Source: Elysia crispata
Taxonomy: Eukaryota > Mollusca > Gastropoda > Plakobranchidae
Length of the DNA stretch: 64,000 nt
NCBI GenBank assembly: GCA_033675545.1
Contig: JAWDGP010006241.1
Coordinates: forward strand, 62,001-126,000
Direction: 5' to 3'
Part shown: positions 1 through 10,218 of the stretch, one piece after another
How positions within the stretch are numbered: the stretch's first letter is position 1
Layout of the letters: each line of letters opens with the position of its first letter
Translations under genes and position numbers: made by a program
The notes under the pieces: generated by a model
The model's database searches: none
What the model was told of the DNA's origin: nothing
Seen by the model: the letters and a program-made list of their open reading frames with translations, nothing else

Positions 1-280
1 CCTTTCGGAGTTGGCCTTCTCCGGCCGCCACGCCCAGCAATCCGTCTGGGTGCTGTCTCAGCGATACAATTCGGTCCTCAAAGACCTGCGTGAACAGACC
101 CAGTGGGTGGCCTTATTCCATTGTAAGGACAGAGACTCTTTCGAGGAGTGCCTCCGGGAGAACGATGTTATAGCCTCGCGAGAAGAGAGAGTCGCCATTC
201 GGTGCCAGCTCGCCTCGAAAAAACACGCGAAGCTGGTGTTGAAGACTACTCAGCCAGCTGCATATCACCTGCTTGACTGA
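1..280 (+). CDS. Packaging ATPase (FtsK/HerA, A32-like), C-terminal part
   Basis: This is the C-terminal end of a DNA-packaging ATPase, which in Polintons and adenovirus-like relatives pumps the genome into the capsid. Only the tail is in the window; the Walker motifs lie to the left. The SGRHAQQSVWVLSQRY stretch matches in position and pattern the RGRHSNVDCFYLSQNY stretch of the complete ATPase of element 2, the region after Walker B. The frame is open from the window edge, so the ATG-like start near base 11 is not the real start. The stop overlaps the next start (TGATG at 278-282), a virus-like packing of genes. The identification rests on this one conserved block and on context. Confidence 0.7.
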   Translation, partial: LSELAFSGRHAQQSVWVLSQRYNSVLKDLREQTQWVALFHCKDRDSFEECLRENDVIASREERVAIRCQLASKKHAKLVLKTTQPAAYHLLD

Positions 281-905
281 TGTGGCTACTTTTGCTCCAC
301 ACGAGCCTCTCCTTGGCCACGCTTGTGGTTCTCCTGTGGGGGGTCGGCGAATATATTAGACTTCGGCGACAAATTCGGAAACTTATTTTACTGTATACGA
401 AGCCACCAAGAATGCAGATGGACGATTTGATCGACGGACTGCTCGCCGAAGAAACCGCCGCCGCCGGCGCGGCCGTTGGGCCAACACAGCCAGGGCCTAC
501 ATCGGCAGCACAACGCGAGAAGCTGGCCACCATCGCAGCCGGGGGGCAGGCCAGACAGTATCTTGGGAAGGCCTGGTCCGTGGAAGAAATCGACGCACTG
601 GGCGACGACGAGGTTGAGAAGCTCTACGCCCGCTACGAGGCACGGCTGGGGGCTGCCATGACAAAAACTCTGGGGCGCGCGGCTCTGCAGCTGTACACAG
701 CAGCGCGAGTTTGTTGCTGCCGATTCCTCCCGAGAACCAAAAGCCGCTCATGGAAGATCTTGCGGGTCTGGCCTATTGGTTGCACCGCGCGCGCGCAGAA
801 CCTCCGCCGAGGCCGCTAAAGGAGAAAAAGCCCCCGGTCCTGTCTCCCGACGCGGGGCCTGCTCAGCAATTAAAGGTTACACACAACCCGCATTATATGG
901 AATAA
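280..905 (+). pseudogene. Small membrane-anchored element protein, frameshifted
   Basis: I do not recognise a named family. The start overlaps the ATPase stop. Residues 1-22 are strongly hydrophobic (LLLLHTSLSLATLVVLLWGV), followed by an Arg-rich stretch, so it is a likely N-terminal membrane anchor. An acidic helical segment follows (EEIDALGDDEVEKLYARYEA). Near 690-710 the reading frame seems to shift: the first frame turns Cys/Arg-rich and uninformative, while another frame gives a proline-rich continuation with ENQKPLMEDLAGLAYWL up to 905. The call of one broken gene rather than two is inference. Neighbours suggest a virion or assembly role. Confidence 0.5.
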
Positions 906-911
906 AACACC

Positions 912-1142
912 ATGACTTCTGTGATCGAACAGACGGCCGTCAACTCATTCTACCACGCCGCACTTGTCAGCGGGCTGGCAATCGGGTATGCCAAGCTCGG
1001 CCAGATGGTCTTTAAAGGGCCATCGCCGAAGCTCGATTTGACGGTACGCGACGCCGGGATGTTGTTTGGATGCATTGGGTTGTCCATACTCACCAAGGAT
1101 CAGATCATTAAGAGACACGTATTACCGTCAAATCTTATGTAG
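912..1142 (+). CDS. Small membrane protein of element 1
   Basis: This 76-residue protein starts at an ATG 6 bp after the previous stop. Residues about 14-30 and 48-61 are hydrophobic and could span or lie in a membrane. Between them is a charged linker with KGPSPKLDLTVRDAG, and the end is basic (KDQIIKRHVLP). It is packed tightly between two other small membrane-type proteins and downstream of the packaging ATPase, so a minor virion or membrane role is likely. I cannot assign a function from sequence. The ORF is intact. Confidence 0.55.
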   Translation: MTSVIEQTAVNSFYHAALVSGLAIGYAKLGQMVFKGPSPKLDLTVRDAGMLFGCIGLSILTKDQIIKRHVLPSNLM

Positions 1143-1158
1143 TGTAAGTGAATTACTA

Positions 1159-1581
1159 ATGGCTAGCGTCGCGCTGATGGTCGGAGGCGCCCTCGTGAAC
1201 GCTCTGGCGTTCTCCGGGAGCAACTACCTTTTCTCGAAGCTCGGCCATTCTGGTATAGACGAAGAGCGGAAATGGCACGACCTCGCCATCGAGCAGCTGC
1301 AGACCGCCCAGGCTGCATGGTCTCGGCGGCGCATTGAACGCCTTGACTGGATCAACAAAGAGCTCAGGAGCCAACACCACGCGGTCCAGACATACCACGA
1401 TGTCTCTGAAGCCATGCACGCGTACAATCGCGTCACCGGGAGAACCCTCGACCCGCTAGGCCCCAGGCCCCAGCTTCCCGACTTCTCCACACCAAGCAAC
1501 GCCCAAAAAGACCGCGAGATCGCCTTCGTCGTCCTGGGGATGGCCGCAACCGGCCTTGTGGCTTACAAGATCGCCCGCTAA
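1159..1581 (+). CDS. Small coiled-coil protein with hydrophobic ends
   Basis: I choose the ATG at 1159, which opens MASVALMVGGALVNALAF, because the sequence upstream in this frame is an overlap with the previous gene and reads poorly. The 140-residue product has a hydrophobic, Gly/Ala-rich N-terminus (residues 1-25), a charged helical middle (about residues 37-80, rich in Glu, Arg, Gln) and a C-terminal hydrophobic segment (VVLGMAATGLVAYKIAR). The architecture resembles small membrane-active or core-associated proteins of adenovirus-like elements, but no family is certain. It lies in the + strand cluster before the integrase and is intact. Confidence 0.55.
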   Translation: MASVALMVGGALVNALAFSGSNYLFSKLGHSGIDEERKWHDLAIEQLQTAQAAWSRRRIERLDWINKELRSQHHAVQTYHDVSEAMHAYNRVTGRTLDPLGPRPQLPDFSTPSNAQKDREIAFVVLGMAATGLVAYKIAR

Positions 1582-1625
1582 GAGAGGCGTCCCCCAAATA
1601 TTTCGGCCTTCCTTCATACGCGGCG

Positions 1626-1931
1626 ATGGGTTTCCCTGAAGAGCTCTACTTTGCAATTCTTTCGGTGGGGCACAGCGCTCGTCGCCACAAAATTCCCGGT
1701 TTCCGCGCAGTAATCGATATCGCGCAGACCTCGCTCGAGCTTTGGCGGTCGGATGAGCGAGCGGCAATACGTTTCGCCGCAAAGGTTTTGGCTGGCCCGA
1801 CGAACCTCCGAGAAACAACTGGGCAGCTGCCCGAGCCCGTGGCATCGGCGTGTTTGAGGTTGGTTGGGCTTCTGGAATACATGGCAACTCTAGCACCGTG
1901 TGACAATGGAGTTGTCGAGGATCTATTATAG
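1626..1931 (+). CDS. Hypothetical small protein overlapping the integrase start
   Basis: This open frame of 101 codons begins at an ATG 45 bp after the previous stop and overlaps the integrase start by about 25 bp in another frame. The product is rich in Arg, Ala and Leu with no signal peptide, membrane segment or motif I recognise. Its position in a compact cluster makes it a plausible small gene, but G+C-rich DNA produces chance open frames and I cannot exclude that. Confidence 0.35.
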   Translation: MGFPEELYFAILSVGHSARRHKIPGFRAVIDIAQTSLELWRSDERAAIRFAAKVLAGPTNLRETTGQLPEPVASACLRLVGLLEYMATLAPCDNGVVEDLL

Positions 1932-2836
1932 CCCCGGGGGCTACTGGAAGGGACTCACAGCCGTCAAGAAGCTGGCGTCTGCAGCCGGGGTTACTGAAGA
2001 TGAGGCTAAGGACTGGCTGAAGAAACAAGCCATCTGGCAGATCTACCTGCCTGCTCCACGGCGCATACCGAGGCCTAAGTTTGATGTCAGGGTGCCAAAT
2101 GAGGTCCATCAAGCTGACCTGCTCTTTCTTCCCCACGACCGCGTGGGACGGAGGACTTATAAGTATGCTCTCACGATCGTGGACGTTGCCTCGCGGTACA
2201 AGGAGGCCGAGCCGCTTACTAGCAAGAGCGCAGCAGAGGTCGCCGAAGCCCTGTCTCGCATCTACAAACGGGGTCCTCTGAAGTGGCCCAAGCTTCTTCA
2301 GGTTGACCCTGGACGTGAATTTATGGGGACAGTTAGCCAACTCCTTGCTAAGCACAGCGTCGAGGCCAGGCGCGGCCGGGTCGGTGGCCACCGGGACCAA
2401 GGAATCGTGGAGCGGTGGAACAGAACTCTGGCTGAGAGGCTCTTCGGCCACCAGTACGCCCAGGAGATTCGGCTGCCTTCCGGAGAACGATCGACAGAGT
2501 GCAGTTGTTAGGACCCTGAATGGGGAAGTTACCCGGCTGACCGGAAAAAAGCCCCAGGATGCGATCAAGGCGGAGAAGAAGGACGCGCAAAAGCCCTCCT
2601 CGGTTGTCCCCGGCCGCCCGGTTGGCCTCAAAGAGCAAAAACTCCCGTCTGATGTCCTTGTGCGCTATCTTTACCAGCCCGGCGAACTCGAGGGTGGGCG
2701 GCGTCGCGCTACTGACCCTGTGTGGTCCCTTCGGGTTTACCGGCTCGGTCGAGCCGTGGCGAAAAGTGGGGCTCCTGTTGTGTATTACCTCATAGATGGG
2801 CCCTTCGCGGTTTCGTACGCGAAGAACTACTGGTAG
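1906..2836 (+). pseudogene. Retroviral-type DDE integrase (rve), frameshifted
   Basis: This enzyme inserts the element DNA into the host chromosome. The RNase-H-fold core is clear: Asp in HQADLLFLP, Asp in LQVDPGREF and Glu in GIVERWNRTL, the last two separated by 34 residues. The C-terminal part, a small beta-barrel typical of these integrases, is present in a different frame (VRYLYQPGELEGGRRRATDP to the stop at 2834-2836). The frame changes between about 2490 and 2515, just after LPSGERSTE, so the copy is inactive. I take the ATG at 1906, two codons inside an earlier GTG. It converges with the - strand replication gene, whose last codon is near 2889. Confidence 0.85.
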
Positions 2837-2888
2837 TCCCCTCTGATACACAGCAGCCTCCGCGTCGTCTTATACCTTCGGTATAGAC

Positions 2889-5800
2889 CTAGATGGAGTC
2901 AAAGAGGTCTTGCAACTGGCCTGCCGAAACTTTCCCCGGGGGTACCCCACCATTTTTTGTTGCTTCATAATGCGGTTGGTGGGTGAGTGCTGCGGCTCCT
3001 CGTTTTCGGTTACACTCGAGGCAAACTAGTCGAACGTTGTCGCGTACATGGCCCTTTGCGTTATCGATCCGGTCGACGCTGAACTGGCGGCTGTCCTTCG
3101 GGGCGTAGCACCACAAGAGCTCGATGTTGCATGCGGCGCAGCGGTTGCCCTGGGCCTCCTTCAGAGCTTCGACGTCCTTTAGACGGAGGTTGCACTTGTG
3201 GCCCTTGGCGGCGTCAACGCGCTTGTAGGACTGGATCTTCCGGCCGATGTTCTTGCGGGCAACAGCCTCGCCGTAAGCCAGCGGGGGGTGGCCGTCGGCG
3301 TCTGGTGGGGGGCAGCACCCGGCGAGCTGGTTGAGGTACTGGACTCGAGAGACAGCCAAGTACGCGAGATTGCTCCACTGGATGTAGTCGTCGACGATCC
3401 AGGACTTCTGTGGGTCCTCGATGGTCAGGTCCTGGCTGCTGTGCACAGTAAGGGCGTAGCCAAGAGCCCAGTTGTCGCCCCACTTGCCTTTAAGGACCTC
3501 CTGTGCTCTCTCTACGGACACCTCCACGACGTCATTCAGAACGAGTTCCTCCTTGGCCATGTCTGGACCCGGGAACGGCACAAGGATGTTTTAGCGACGA
3601 GTGTCCCGAGGCCGGTAGAGAAGGGGGACTAGCTCGTCCGGGAAGGCTACTTTGTGATGCTCGAACAGAAGCTTCTGGGCTTGGTCGCGTGGGGCCTTAC
3701 GAGTGACGAGGATCAGGTCGCGGGGTTGCCAATCGTCAACAAAGTCGGTCCAGCCCCGGCACTGGGGTAGAGCCTTGCGCATCTCCTTGCACTGGACCCT
3801 GTCGGGCTGCAGCCTGATAGCCCGCTTGAGGGCCTTCAGCTTGTCGCACCTGCTTCGGTGGTCGACAGTGATCTCTTCGTAGTAGTCGCAGCGCTCCTTG
3901 AGCCAGACGTGCGGTGATTCCCCCGCAATGGGCGGAGGCTGCCCCTGGTCACCGCAGCAAATAACCTGAACGCCTCTCTGGTTAAGCCAATCGAGGAAGG
4001 TCTCGAGCACGGGCCTGGGGACCGTGCAGACCTCGTCCCAAATGATCACCCGGGAGATGTACTTCTGACCCATGCGGTCCGGCGTCCACTCAGCCTGGCC
4101 CGACTACCTGAAGAAGCTGTGGTACGCCTTGCGTCGACGCCCCTGGACCTCATCTCCTTGGCCAGGCGATGGGTAGGGGTGAACACGAGAGGCTTCCTCC
4201 CGCGGAACAGCTCGTTGGCTCGCGTTGTCTTACCGGAGCCTCCGCCGCCGTTGAGATAGCTCAGAGCATGCCTGGTGAGCGGATCAACATGGGACGGTGC
4301 GGTGCTGTCGGCGACGTCGTTGCTAGCACCCCAGTGCTCGGGTTTGGGCTCGTATGCGGCATGGTCCTGTGGAGCGTAGATAGTCTCCCCCTTGTCCCGC
4401 CATTGGGCTGGTGCAATGAGGGGAAGTCCCTTTTCTCCAAGGAGGCAGTCCAGACATGTTTCGTCTCCGCAGTTGCAAATCAGCGGGGCGACGTATGCCT
4501 CAACGCCGTTGAGCTTGTGAAGGGCTGTCTTTTTCAATGGAGCGTAGATAGTCTCCCCCTTGTCCCGCCATTGGGCTGGTGCAATGAGGGGAAGTCCCTT
4601 TTCTCCAAGGAGGCAGTCCAGACATGTTTCGTCTCCGCAGTTGCAAATCAGCGGGGCGACGTATGCCTCAACGCCGTCGAGCTTGTGAAGGGCTGTCTTT
4701 TTCACGTATATGCTGTCTGTGGCCACGCGGACAGTCTCATTGGGCGTGAAGCGTCGAAGCATCTCGAGAAGGTTAATGTGCGCATAAGCCAGCATACTAG
4801 CCCTGAGGTGAGCAAACTGGGGCTGGCTGCCGTCGTAGTATGTGAGGATCCAACCAGCCGGGCTCTGTTCGGGGGCACCTACCAGGGTCCCGCTCTGCCG
4901 GCAGTCACGAACGAGAAAATCGAGCTCGCCTTGGTCTGTGACAAGCCGGCGTGTAAGCCTCCTGCCGTCAGCTTTGGCGCCCTGTGTAAACTTTCCGATG
5001 ACAGAGCACGCCTGGTCCCGCGAGGCAGGGAGCCACACCTCCGTCTGCTTCTTGAAGGCAACGATGGCCTCAGCGACCTGGAGCTTGGTCAGGAGGCCCG
5101 TCTCGACCATGTAGGCAAGAAGAGCCGTGGGCACCCATTGTTTTTCTTGGAAATGCGAGCCGAACCACGCTGCCACAACAGGATGAAGGTCGGCGGCAAA
5201 CTGCCAGCTGCGGACCTGGGCGAAGCCGGTGCCGATGTCGTTCGGCAGTGGGCCGTTGACAGCGACGCGGGTCATGCGGTGTCTTGGGTGGCCGAAGCGC
5301 TGAAACCACGGCGCGGCCTCTCTTTTGCCCTGAAAGCTCGCAGGATAGCAGGCTTTCATGTCGATACTGACCACTTCATTGACGTGGTAGTCGGGGGCGT
5401 TCCAGAGACCGCCGTGGCCGTGTTCCATGCACGCAGCTTGCACCATGTCGAGGAGGATGACGGGCGTGGGCTTCCAGGTGTTCTTTTCGCGCGTGACAAC
5501 GCTCGCGGCGTGGTTCTCACCGAAGACCCTTGAGGCCAGGACTTCGGGATCCTCTGGTGCTAAGTGGCGGCAGGCCTCCACCAAGTTCTCTTGAGTTTCC
5601 TGAGTTCGATAGGTGCGCCCGTCCTCGAGAACGAACTGGTCGACCGTGAGGCGCTTATTTTGCCCCCCTCCCAAGACCCAGACGGCCTTCGGTTCGCCTT
5701 GCGTAGCTTTTTGGATCGCGGCCCAGACGTCGCCTTCATAGATGGCGACTTCGCGGGCTTGGGGGAAGTGAAGATCAGCCCCCCAGGCATGACCGTTGTG

Positions 5801-6799
5801 GAGCGTGAGCTCTATTGTTTTCCACCCGCTATGCTGGTACTTCCCTGAGTTGTAAAGGTCGGCTCCAGTAATGTCCCTGACGATGACCGCCCGCTTAAGA
5901 ATTTTCTCAAGCTCGGCAACGTCCTGGAGGGTGGCACCATCGTCATGCACTCGAGCCTCCCACTGGGCGATCTTCTCGCGCCTTGCAGGGGTAAGACCCT
6001 GGCCCCTCTGTGCCCCTTCAAAGAGCTTAATGACTCTCTGGGCGACACAGTTAAGGTCTCCATCTCGCATCGGATCGAGGTTCTCCTCGTCGGGCTCACG
6101 GATGGGGTAGAGGCCGTAGACAACAGCACTGACCCGGTAGGCGTTAGCGTAGTACAGTCGGTCAATCCCCTCCAAAGCGCCGAGCTGTGGTTCTGGGGTA
6201 ACCTCAAATACGTTGCCACCCCGGATTCGGCCCTGTTTCAGGGGAGCAAAGCCGTCTTCGTAGACCCAGACGTCCGGGGCCTGCTCGCGAAGAAACTTGA
6301 CCTTGATGAGGAACCCGCCATCAGATAGTTTCTTGAGGACCTCTGTGGCTCTTTCTGCGGTCAAGGTGTAGTCCCTGACGATGTTTCCGCCGCGGATGCT
6401 AATGTTGTCGTCCACGGCGACGTCGCCGAGTCCGTAAGGGTCAGGAGTCTCCTGCCTTCAAGAGCTAAAGACGTGGGCTGCGCCCTCACGTCGATGTTGG
6501 GCCTTGGCTCGCCGTAGGAGCCGGCCAGCTTCCCCTTCAAGCTGACCAGCATTTGTTGGCGTGTCGAGGTCAAAGCCGTAGGCTTTGATCTTGTTTAGGC
6601 GAGAGAACTCGTCTTCTAAGTTTTTGGCGCCTTGTCTCCGGGCGTCGTTGGCCTTAAGGTTGGCCTTGGCGGCCTCGTAGCGGTCGAGAGTCTCCCGGAG
6701 GCCCTGAAGGGCCACCCGGGATCGAGGATATTTTGGTCGAACGCCGGTGGCGGCTTCTAACTCGTCTTGAAGTTGTTTTGCTCTTGCTGCGTGCGCCAT
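2889..6799 (-). pseudogene. PolB - SF1 helicase - HNH replication protein of element 1, broken
   Basis: A single - strand frame runs from an ATG at 6799. It is interrupted by TGA (6458-6460), a frame change between about 4100 and 4180 with another stop close by, and TAA (3591-3593). In order it shows an N-terminal charged helical region; a family-B polymerase core with motif A (SIDMKACYP, near 5360) and motif C (VATDSIYV, near 4715); a P-loop helicase with Walker A (GGGGSGKTT, 4228-4250), motif II (IIWDEVC), motif III (CCGDQGQPPP) and motif V/VI-like blocks near 3450-3350; and a C-terminal HNH nuclease with two CxxC pairs and SVDRIDNAKGH (about 3150-2990). I could not find the usual proofreading exonuclease motifs. 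Same-frame continuity on both sides of the stops is seen; that it was one polypeptide is inference. Confidence 0.8.
4370..4704. repeat. 168-bp tandem duplication inside the polymerase gene
   Basis: The block at 4370-4536 is repeated at 4538-4704 with one mismatch (T at 4510, C at 4678). The unit is 168 bp, exactly 56 codons, so the frame is kept and 56 residues are doubled just after polymerase motif C. The repeated segment includes a Cys cluster (CNCGDETCLDC). The near identity means the duplication is very recent or an assembly artefact. Confidence 0.95.
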
Positions 6800-6832
6800 G
6801 TTGAACGGGTATACCTAGGTGTAACATAATCT

Positions 6833-7057
6833 CTAATAGGGAATTTCGATGGCGGCTAGACGCTGAAACTCTGCCCTGAAGATGTACTGTCTATTCCTCC
6901 ATTTCTTGACTCGAGCATAATCTGCGCCACAGTCTTTACAACGAGCTAGGAGTGTTTTTACCCCTAATCCACAGCCTATGCAGGGAACCGTGCCTCCACC
7001 CTTTGCTATCCGGGTATTGTGGACCTTGCAGTATTTCGCCAGACAACTCTTCAACAC
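6833..7057 (-). CDS. Small Cys-pair protein upstream of the polymerase
   Basis: The open frame encodes about 74 residues with CxxC pairs (CIGCG and CKDCG) separated by 11 residues, plus upstream single Cys residues, and a basic aromatic C-terminus (KKWRNRQYIF). This is a probable zinc-binding fold. No ATG lies in frame before the preceding stop, so the start is either non-ATG, lost or spliced. Element 2 has a small Cys-pair protein in the same place, directly upstream of its polymerase, which supports this as a real gene; similarity between the two is only in the Cys pattern. Confidence 0.45.
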   Translation of the reverse strand: MLKSCLAKYCKVHNTRIAKGGGTVPCIGCGLGVKTLLARCKDCGADYARVKKWRNRQYIFRAEFQRLAAIEIPY

Positions 7058-7331
7058 ACACCTCCACTGTTCCCAACAGTAGCCACGCGCAACTGTTTGT
7101 CCCCCTCATGATGACACTTAGCCATACTCTAGCATATGTTTGCATTTAAATAGCCGGTGGTTGTGTGCAACACAGCCCGCCTCCGTGGAGCCCCTAGGCC
7201 GGCGAGGGGATGGGGCCGTCCTCTCGGGCTCCTGGTTGTTTTTTGTTGCGAAGCAACATGGGTTGGGGGCCCGCCAGGGGGGGTGGGGCGGGCCCGGGGC
7301 GGGCCCTTCCTGGTTAACCGGCCCTCTCGGG

Positions 7332-7478
7332 GTACATAAAGAATTGGGGTAATTGTGTATGTAGGCCGGGCGCGTTACACGTACATAAAGAATTGGGGTA
7401 ATTGTGCATGTAGGTGTGGCGCGTTTCGCGTATATGGGCAAATGGGGTAATTGTGCATGTAGGTGTGGGGGCTGCGGA
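7332..7478. repeat. 49-bp tandem repeat, three copies, near the right end of element 1
   Basis: Units start at 7332, 7381 and 7430, each with a core ATTGGGGTAATTGTGNATGTAGG (shown as consensus in part: TGGGGTAATTGTG) followed by a G+C-rich tail. The third unit is more diverged at its start. G+C falls sharply after it, so it probably lies in the terminal region of element 1. Confidence 0.85.
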
Positions 7479-7480
7479 GG

Positions 7481-8355
7481 GCCAAATTAAGTGGTATGAT
7501 CACCCCCCCCCCTCCCCCCCTTGCTGCTCAAACATGCCGGTCGTATCAATTTTGAACCCATTTAAACACATTTTAATTTTGCCATATGGAATTAAATACA
7601 TATATAGCTTTTTGAAGCTTATATATCAAGGATTAAAGGATAGAATCATTCGACTAATGTTCGTTTTCCATCGCCGCACTAGCTGTTCCCGGGGGCGGCT
7701 GATCAAGCCCTGGAACACCGGGATCTGCCATTGCCGAGTGAGGCGAGCTAGCGTGGGTCTAAAAAATCTTGGTCACTGGTTGTGGGGTCCAATGAAACGT
7801 TTATCGCTTCACCGTCAAAAGGGCTATCTTGACTATTTGATATTCTTTAAAAAGGTGATGAATTTATCTTTCTATTGATACCACTTTCACCAATAAATCG
7901 TATTTAGAAGTGACAAAATTTTGCGAGGAAAGTTTTCACTCGCTTGCTACACCCCCTTCCCTTTCTTTCTCGTTCACGAAAGTGGTACCAATCGAAAGCT
8001 GGTGATCTCCCCTACATCATAGTGAAAACCGTGGCCCGATAAGATAATTCTAAGCCAGGCGATATTAGTTTTATTAAAGACTATTGCAAGAGACGCTATC
8101 TCGTCCACGACCCGCGGCACGGCAAACATGCAGTAAAACTAGAAATTGGGTCCTCGGGTCCGGTCAGATTACAACCGTTCTAGTTTAACAGTAAATTTAG
8201 TTTTTACACAACAAAAGGAAAAAGAATTAAAGAATTTATTGGTATAACTTTTGTTTACGAGGACAAAACCATTCAAGAGTTACGGACCATTGAAAATGGT
8301 CAATATTGAGTGTGTCCAAGTCTAAGCGGTCGCTTTCAATTGACGGGCAGCTTGT
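7481..8355. other. Non-coding stretch between element 1 and triplet repeat
   Basis: A C-run precedes AT-rich DNA. There is a moderate G+C patch at 7670-7760 with no coding or RNA structure I can name. Short inverted arms occur at about 7874-7888 and 7978-7992 (GATACCACTTTC against its near complement). I see no gene. Confidence 0.5.
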
Positions 8356-8405
8356 GGTACCTACTACTACTACAACAACTACTACTACTACTACTACTGC
8401 TGCTG

Positions 8406-8466
<61 letters not shown>

Positions 8467-8495
8467 CTCTACTACTACTACTCCTGCTGCTGCTG

Positions 8496-8536
<41 letters not shown>

Positions 8537-8588
8537 GCTAATACTACTATTGCTATTCCTCCTCCTCCTCTTACTACTACTACTATTG

Positions 8589-8619
<31 letters not shown>

Positions 8620-8643
8620 CGCTACTACTACTACTGCTGCTGT

Positions 8644-8714
<71 letters not shown>

Positions 8715-8765
8715 ATGCTATTCCTCCTCCTCCTCTTACTACTACTACTATTGCTACTACTATTG

Positions 8766-8825
<60 letters not shown>

Positions 8826-8879
8826 TTACTACCACTTTTACTGCTACTTCTGCAACAGAAACAACAACAAACAAGAACA

Positions 8880-8940
<61 letters not shown>

Positions 8941-9033
8941 CTACTACTCCTACTACTACTGCTGCTGCTACTACTGCTACTACTACTACTACTGCTACTA
9001 CTACTACTACCGCTACTACTACTACTGCTGCTG

Positions 9034-9090
<57 letters not shown>

Positions 9091-9129
9091 TTGCTATTCC
9101 TCCTCCTCCTCTTACTACTACTACTATTG

Positions 9130-9160
<31 letters not shown>

Positions 9161-9162
9161 AG

Positions 9163-9243
<81 letters not shown>

Positions 9244-9265
9244 TTGCTATTCCTCCTCCTCCTCT

Positions 9266-9333
<68 letters not shown>

Positions 9334-9393
9334 TAACTACCACTTTTACTGCTACTTCTACAACAAAAACAACAACAAACGAGAACAACTACC

Positions 9394-9426
<33 letters not shown>

Positions 9427-9442
9427 ACTACTACTGCTGCTG

Positions 9443-9506
<64 letters not shown>

Positions 9507-9507
9507 G
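8356..9507. repeat. Giant (TAC)n-type microsatellite with higher-order structure
   Basis: About 1.15 kb is almost pure TAC/CTA triplets. Variant islands recur: GCTATTCCTCCTCCTCCTC at 8552, 8717, 9093 and 9246, and an AC-rich island (CAACAACAAAC) near 8860 and 9370, about 505 bp apart. Long open frames here (poly-Thr, poly-Leu, poly-Val, poly-Ser) are repeat artefacts. Confidence 0.97.
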
Positions 9508-10218
9508 GGTGGTTGGTTGAGAGACTCTGGTGAGTCCTACTTCTTTCCTTCCTATATTTTCACCTGTCTATCTGCTTGCCTTTTCCACTTTTCCAGCCTT
9601 CAATTCAAGCCCTGGGGTCATCTCGTTGTGAATAAGGCTTGAAAAAATTTACAATCAATCAAACTACTAAGTACTACTACTAAGTCAAAAGGGCATAAAA
9701 ATTGCATAGTGACTAAACACACACAATTTTACAACTGAAATTCTATGCTATCTAAAACTATTTGTTTAAAATCGAATTTAGTGTCTTTTTAAATGATGCA
9801 TTTGTTTTTATTCTTCTTAACTGGCAAGCTTTTCCACACCTCCAGACGAGAAAACATGGAAGGTCTTTCACAGGGTCACAATTGCTACAGTTCACTGAAG
9901 AATGGATGTCCGGATATAATTAAGCAACGGGCTGACAGGTCCACAAACCGCCTACATGTTGTTACTGCTGAACTTGTTCACAGTCAAGTTCTTCCCCAAA
10001 AGAAGGGTGCCGTAGTTTTGATCTCATCCTTTTACAAAGTTAGTGACTTGGGTGAAAAAAAATTAGTATAAAAATAGTGTGTGTAGGATTTCTGTCTGCT
10101 TCACAGTGCAGTGAGCAACCCAGTTAAATGTGCCTATTTTGTCTTCATACATGTGTATTGACCATTTGAAAAACAATTCTGGTAATGGATTTTTCTATTA
10201 TTTCGCCTTTGTATAATA
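9508..10218. other. Non-coding host DNA
   Basis: AT-rich sequence after the microsatellite. A 92-codon open frame at 9793-10071 has no recognisable domain and no convincing splice context. I see no gene here. Confidence 0.5.

Larger units (their letters stand above)
1..7480. mobile_element. Element 1: GC-rich Polinton-like integrated virus, partial, degraded
   Basis: The stretch is visibly much richer in G+C than the DNA to its right. It holds the usual Polinton/adintovirus set: packaging ATPase tail, small membrane proteins and a DDE integrase on the + strand, facing a family-B polymerase and a small Cys-pair protein on the - strand. This is the same layout as element 2, but the proteins are not close relatives. 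The left end, including any capsid genes, lies outside the window, so terminal inverted repeats and target duplication cannot be checked. The right border is inferred from the drop in G+C and the 49-bp repeats that end near 7478. Several stops and frameshifts show that this copy is dead. Confidence 0.8.

Noticed and set aside
1456..2631. 391-codon - strand open frame
   Set aside because: Antisense shadow of the integrase and upstream genes; Pro/Arg/Ser-rich with no domain.
4169..5533. 454-codon + strand open frame
   Set aside because: It is the antisense shadow of the polymerase gene, typical of G+C-rich coding DNA; it also contains the doubled segment without any sensible domain.
6361..6573. 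Separate 70-codon gene at the start of the polymerase
   Set aside because: It overlaps, in another frame, the segment where the polymerase frame continues across a single TGA; I treat it as a shadow.
7670..7760. Possible small structured RNA gene in a G+C patch
   Set aside because: I could not match tRNA, 5S or the conserved segments of spliceosomal RNAs, and saw no clear stem pattern.
8236..9533. Very long open frames encoding poly-Thr, poly-Leu, poly-Val or poly-Ser
   Set aside because: They are readings of the TAC microsatellite in all frames.
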